From the NCBI GenBank assembly GCA_035610835.1, contig CM069455.1:50634639-50698638 (forward strand): 64,000 bases of DNA. Direction: 5' to 3'. The notes under the pieces were generated by a model, which made no database searches, had not been told where the DNA came from, and worked only from the letters and a program-made list of their open reading frames with translations. A program made the position numbers and the translations under genes. Positions 39,676 to 45,600 of the stretch are shown here, one piece after another (positions within the stretch are counted from its first letter, which is position 1; every line of letters begins with the position of its first letter). The stretch comes from Ophiura sarsii. Its lineage: Eukaryota; Echinodermata; Ophiuroidea; Amphilepidida; Ophiuridae.

Positions 39676-42600
39676 ATAATAATAATAATAATGGCAGCTT
39701 ATAATGCGCCAACATTCAACAAAATTGTTGCTCCAGGCGCATCGACACAACATTGCAAAACTAAATTAGTACAAAAATTTGAATGAAGGAAAACCGTCAT
39801 CACTTCAACACATCAACAACAAGAAATGGTAGCGTTGACATGGTTGAACTAATGACAATCCCCACCCACAATGTGAACAACGCCACAAATAATAACATAC
39901 ACATCAAGAACATACAAATTCATAAAAACATCAATCAAAGAAATCACTCTCAGATTTCATAATTAAGGTCTTTAACAATGTTTTGAAAGAATCCACAGAT
40001 TCTGTAGTTTTTACAGACTCCGGAAGCTTACACAAAAATAGTATTGAATCAACAATATGCATTGTTCCAGAATCTTGATTCACCATCAGGGTAACTGTTT
40101 AACATGTCTCATTTTCATCTTTGAAAGCATCATAATTTGGATAGGCTTTTTAGTAAAAGAGGCCCTGCATAAGATGCAGTTTACTGGAATCAGACGGACT
40201 ACTGAACTTTTAACGCTTCTAGATTAGAAGATGTTAGAGGAATATATAGAGAATATGGTTGAACTGAACGCCTATATATTATAATGACATCGCTGTTCTT
40301 CCCCATCTGACTCATTAGCACATTTGGTAGAGCGCTGGTCTAGTAACCCAGAGGTCCCAGGTTTAATTCATGGATGGTCAGTGAATTTTTCACTGACTGT
40401 CATTTATCTTGTTTGGAGAAAACAGACTTAATGTGCACTACTGAACTTTGTTCACCAATCTACAAATAATATGCACAAGTTTCACATCACTTTAGAAAAA
40501 AGAATAAAGCTGCGATTCAGTACACGCGCATTGTCACTGCACAGCACAAACAATGGTATCCCATAGAAAAATGGATGTGCTCCACCTTTTTTCATTATAT
40601 CTGATGGAAATGTGTACTTTAGGTCTCAGATACTGGTATACCAGTATCGTTCAATAATGGAACATAAACGTTGCCAGTATCGCTCGATTTTAATTTTAAG
40701 ATTTGTGTTTTTCTTTAGATACCAGTCACTGAAAATAACGTCGTAAATGTTGTGGCTGACTTAACTCAAGTTATAAATGAAGGTACTGTAATCGATAGTC
40801 AAGGTCTGGAGTCCATTGCCATAATCCTGGATGGTGTTGCTGATGTAGAACTGCCGGATGAAAGCGTAAGAATTAAGCCAAGATCAAAGTCAATCATACA
40901 AAAAACAAAATGTTCCGCGAGCCCGATTGACCCTATATTTTCCGAATTGAGATATTCTGTTTTGGTTTCAAAGCTTTTCTTCTTCAAATTCATGATTTTA
41001 ATTGGAAAGATTTATTTCCTGAAAATAAAGAAAGATAATTAGAGAAAAACCCAACATAATCCCCAAAGTGGTCCGTCCGTATTAAGATAATTATTTCGTA
41101 AGAAATGAATTTAGAACACATGCAACAAACATTTTGATTCTTAACCTCGTTAATCAGTAAGCTTTGCCAATAAAACACTATTTTGAGGCTTGAATAACAT
41201 ATTTCAATTGAATTTAATAGCTCTGCATAACTAGAAAAGTCGGACTATTCCAGTTAAAATTCATACACCCCTATGGAAGACATTAATGCACATAGGTGTA
41301 AATCCCGGGCGGATGGGGTGGGTGGGGGGGGGGGGGGGAGGATATATATCCCCCAATATTTGGCCAGGGGGATGGCCTATGCAATCACCCCCAATGTAAT
41401 ACATGAAACAACTATCACCGTGATAGAAATGTCTAATCAGAATAATTATAGCCACATTTTCCGACCGCATTTCCCCTTCTACTCCCCTGATGCTGGTGCC
41501 GTCACTAGCCTATCACCCACATGACAACAACAAATTTACGCCACTGTCAATGCACAGGGATTATAGTCACCCAGCAGGTAACCCAATTTGAAATACACAG
41601 TTTCCCTGTGGGGAAGATTAAGGTAATGTCTTCCGTAGGGTGTGTATGGATTTCATATGGAACAGTCCATAATATGATACAGCAACATTAATCCTTCATT
41701 CCAAACAGCTAACGAGATCCGTTGTGGCAATCGTAGACGACGTCCTGACCAAGTACGACGAGGATCGTAACGAAGATTCATACACACCAAAGGACGATGA
41801 CGTATCGCCCATCCCTAATCAGATTCAAAGAGCACTTGAAAGACAGATATCATCGTTACAGTCGGACCCAGATGGCAGTAACAATACTGTCATCGAAGGG
41901 GAAAACGTGGTCATCCGTGCCGTGAAAATTCCAAGAGAGTCTCTCATTAATAACAACCTGGTATTTGAAAGCATTCCATCGGGTGATGTGAACACTGCCA
42001 ATGGTAGCTCAACTACACGTGTATATATACACACGGGAGACGCCCCTGACAAAAGGCCTGAAGCCGCCATTTATTTGCCAAGTGATGTGTTTCTTTCCTC
42101 TACAGGTATTGTTTCACGTGTTACAGTTCGAATCACGATCTCTTTATCATTTTTATGACGTACAGTAAGCACTCCGCCAAAACAACTGATTAGTGCGCGG
42201 TGTGTATCAAACGAGTGTGTGTTATCTGCACCTCTGTTGAAATCTTTCCATTGGCCGGCTATCTGTTGAACAGAGGATCACTTTTAAATTGCTGTTGTTG
42301 TTTATAATACACTAAACAGTCTTGCACCGATATACCTATTAACTGATTCAAATGATATGTTCCAAACAAACACTTACTGCATAACTATTTTGTTTATGTC
42401 AGATACTCCTTTTTGCGAGTCACCACTCTCTGCCTTACAATAAGCAGTTCAGACGGAAGCATACGACCTTGCACGCTCTGACGTCATATTTTCCCATGAT
42501 TCACGTCACAGGCCCGTAACTAGGGGGGGGGGGGGGGGGGGGGCGGTCGCCTCCCAAATCTGAAAAAAATAAATCCTTTTTTTGTACCAATGTACCTTTT

Positions 42601-45600
42601 TTGGTACCAGTGTACCTTTTTCTGTACCAATGTACCTTTTTTGTACCAATGTACCTTTTTTGTACCAGTGTACCTTTTTTGTACCAATGTACTTTTTTTG
42701 GTACCAATGTACCTTTTTTGTACCAATGTACTTGTTTTTGTACCAATGTACCTTTTTTGGTACTAATGTACCTTTTTTCACCCTAATTTTCCGGAAAACG
42801 CCCCATTTCCCATTGTGTAAAGCGGTTTTTTCGGGCCGTTTTGAACTAAAACATGTCCTAACCCCCCCCCCCCCCCCCCCCGCTCTCAAAATTATCTGAG
42901 ATGACTTAAAATAAATTGGGGGCAACCTTTTACGATTTTTTGTACCAATGTACCTTTTCCAGAAATACGCCCGCCCCCTCACGACAACATTTATAAAGAA
43001 AATCAATATGATTTTATACGGAATCAGTGTTTCTATTTATTTGTCGGAATTAAGTTTAATATCATGTGTCCGATTGAAGAAAATCACAATGATGACAACG
43101 TAACTTATTACTCAAATTTGCCGCCTCACAGGTAACAGTTCTGCAGTAGTGCCAGTTAGCTTCTTTGTTTACCAGAACAACAAGTTGTTTCCATCCCAGC
43201 GACTGATCAACGACTCCGATAATCCAAACCAGATTCGCGTTGCGGTAGCAAGTCGTATTATCACAGCTAACGTGGAAAGAGCCGAAGACATCGTCGATTT
43301 ACTAGAGGACCGCCAAGTTGAAACTATCTTTGCTCTAGTTCTGGTAAGGCTAAAAACAAAAATGTTCAGAAATGATTCAAAAAATGATAGAGTGGTTTTT
43401 TTTAAATTGGGAAATTTTTGACAACTTTTTTAAAGTTAGAAAAAATTGGACATATTCTGAAAATGTTGACAATTTACCGACGAAAATAACGTTCTGTACT
43501 CCAATATTGTTCTGGAAATGTCAACTGATTATGATATATATGATGCATAAGGCGACTTTTTTCATTTACCATTATTAATTGCTTTTCAAATATTCCTCAT
43601 TTGACAATATCGCTTTTTATCAACATCTGGTTTACCAATTACAAAACAAGAATTTGGAGTAAAATAGTACATTACTGATTCAAAATTATGTTCAAATAAT
43701 TAAAATCTGCACATATGAAATATTATATTTTTTAAATCATGAATTAACAATAAATGTTATTTCTACCCCATTTATTTACGTGTGTATAATTTAGGAACAA
43801 GACCCGAATTCTAGAGTAGGTCGTCCTCAATGTGTATTCTGGGATGTCAATGCAAATGACGGAGTCGGTGATTGGTCGAATGACGGGTGTCAAGTCAAAC
43901 GACCTTTCAAAGATAGCAATGTGGTGTGCCAATGTAATCATCTCACTAGCTTTGCCGTTTTAGTGGTAAGAATTAACGATATCTTTAAGATGAATTTACA
44001 AATTAATATGATGATGTATAGTTATTTTAAATCGTGAAGGAAAAACGAGTTAGGGATCACGTCAAAACTCGACCGCCAGGCAACCGCCGGTTACGGCCGG
44101 TTCCGCCCGGTTCTCACAAAACGTGTCGTCTGTTATAATATACACACATAATGAGGTCAAATAGTTACACTCTGGTGAACACGACCGGTTGATAGTGCCT
44201 CGCCACACGCGTGAGCAATAAAATCTTGAAGTAATGGGCTCAGTTGACAACCAGTACAATACAGCTATTGATTTTCGCTGGGGTTGGCTTTTTCAATCTG
44301 TTTATAGCTCAATTAACTTTTTAAAATCAACACCGAAAGTCTATGGGGGGGGGGGGGGGGGGTGACTTTTAGGGTGACTTTTCTCCGTTGGAAAAAAGTG
44401 GCCCGCCAGAGTTAGGGTTAAGACGCGCAGCCTCGGTAAACCATAGGCAGACGATTGGTTTGCTGGTAGCAACAACTCGCTATTCGACAATGGGATGTGG
44501 ATTGATCAGTGCGTCATATACGCATACCTTTGTCACGCTATACCCAGCGTGTTGAAAAAGCATCTTTGAAAATAAAAATGCACTTACTTTTATTTTGATT
44601 TGGACAGTAAGCTCTCTTAATGTTCAGGCAAACTTCTACACTACATTTCTACACTAAATTTATTAAATTATCACCCTTTTGTTTTTCTTTTTTTCTTTTT
44701 TAGGATATATATGATCAAAATGCTTCGGTGTTGGATTACTTTAGCAAAATTGGCTGCGGTATTTCTATTACATGTTTATTGGTAATGCTTGTAACGTACT
44801 TATCGAACAGGTAAGTGACTTTGAAACTCCAAGTTTTTTTCAAGATCCCGTGTATTTCTTTTGAAAACGTTACGGACATACAACTATGAGAGTCATTAAC
44901 TTGGTATTTCCATTAATGTGTGTGTGTTTTGAGCCGCCTATGCAGTAAAATATTCCATCCGGTTTCCGAACTGATTATGGTTATGTTCACTTATTAATTT
45001 GATATGCCTCATTGTGACATACTTATGTGACATCAAATGGGAGAGGGGCGGGTGTGGATTAGAGTGGAGTGGATTTGGTACTGTAATAGTCAATAATGTA
45101 CTAGGCCTATAATTGAATATTCCAAGCTTTTAAGCTTTTAGAATACTGTTAGTGGAACTAGTTATGTAATTTGTAATTTTTTCTTCTTCTTTCAGACAGT
45201 TGCGTGAGAGACGCCCTCAGAAGATTATGATCCATTTCTGTTTTTCTTTGTTATGTCTTTACTTGGTATTTGTCATTGGGATTGACCAGACTACACCACG
45301 GTGGGGATGCACCATTGTGTCCGTATTGATTCATTACTTTACACTAACCTCGATATCATGGATGGGCGTCGAAGCTACCAATATGTACATACTCTTTGTG
45401 AAAGTCATTGGTTGTCATATTTCCAAATTTATGTTGAAATCGTCTATAGTAGCGTGGGGTGAGTTATTAAAATAAATATTAGATGAAGATGGTTTTGTAA
45501 AAATATTTATTTAACGAATATATATTATGTCACTGAACTTGGCAGAGGTGCAGATAATGCTTATAGGTCAATAAATGCGTATGTGTTGTTTCGAGAGAAA

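Noticed and set aside
42501..43006. Long minus-strand open frames rich in TLVQKRYIGTKK-like repeats
   Set aside because: They are translations of the TGTACC minisatellite and the poly-C/poly-G tracts, with no start context or conservation.
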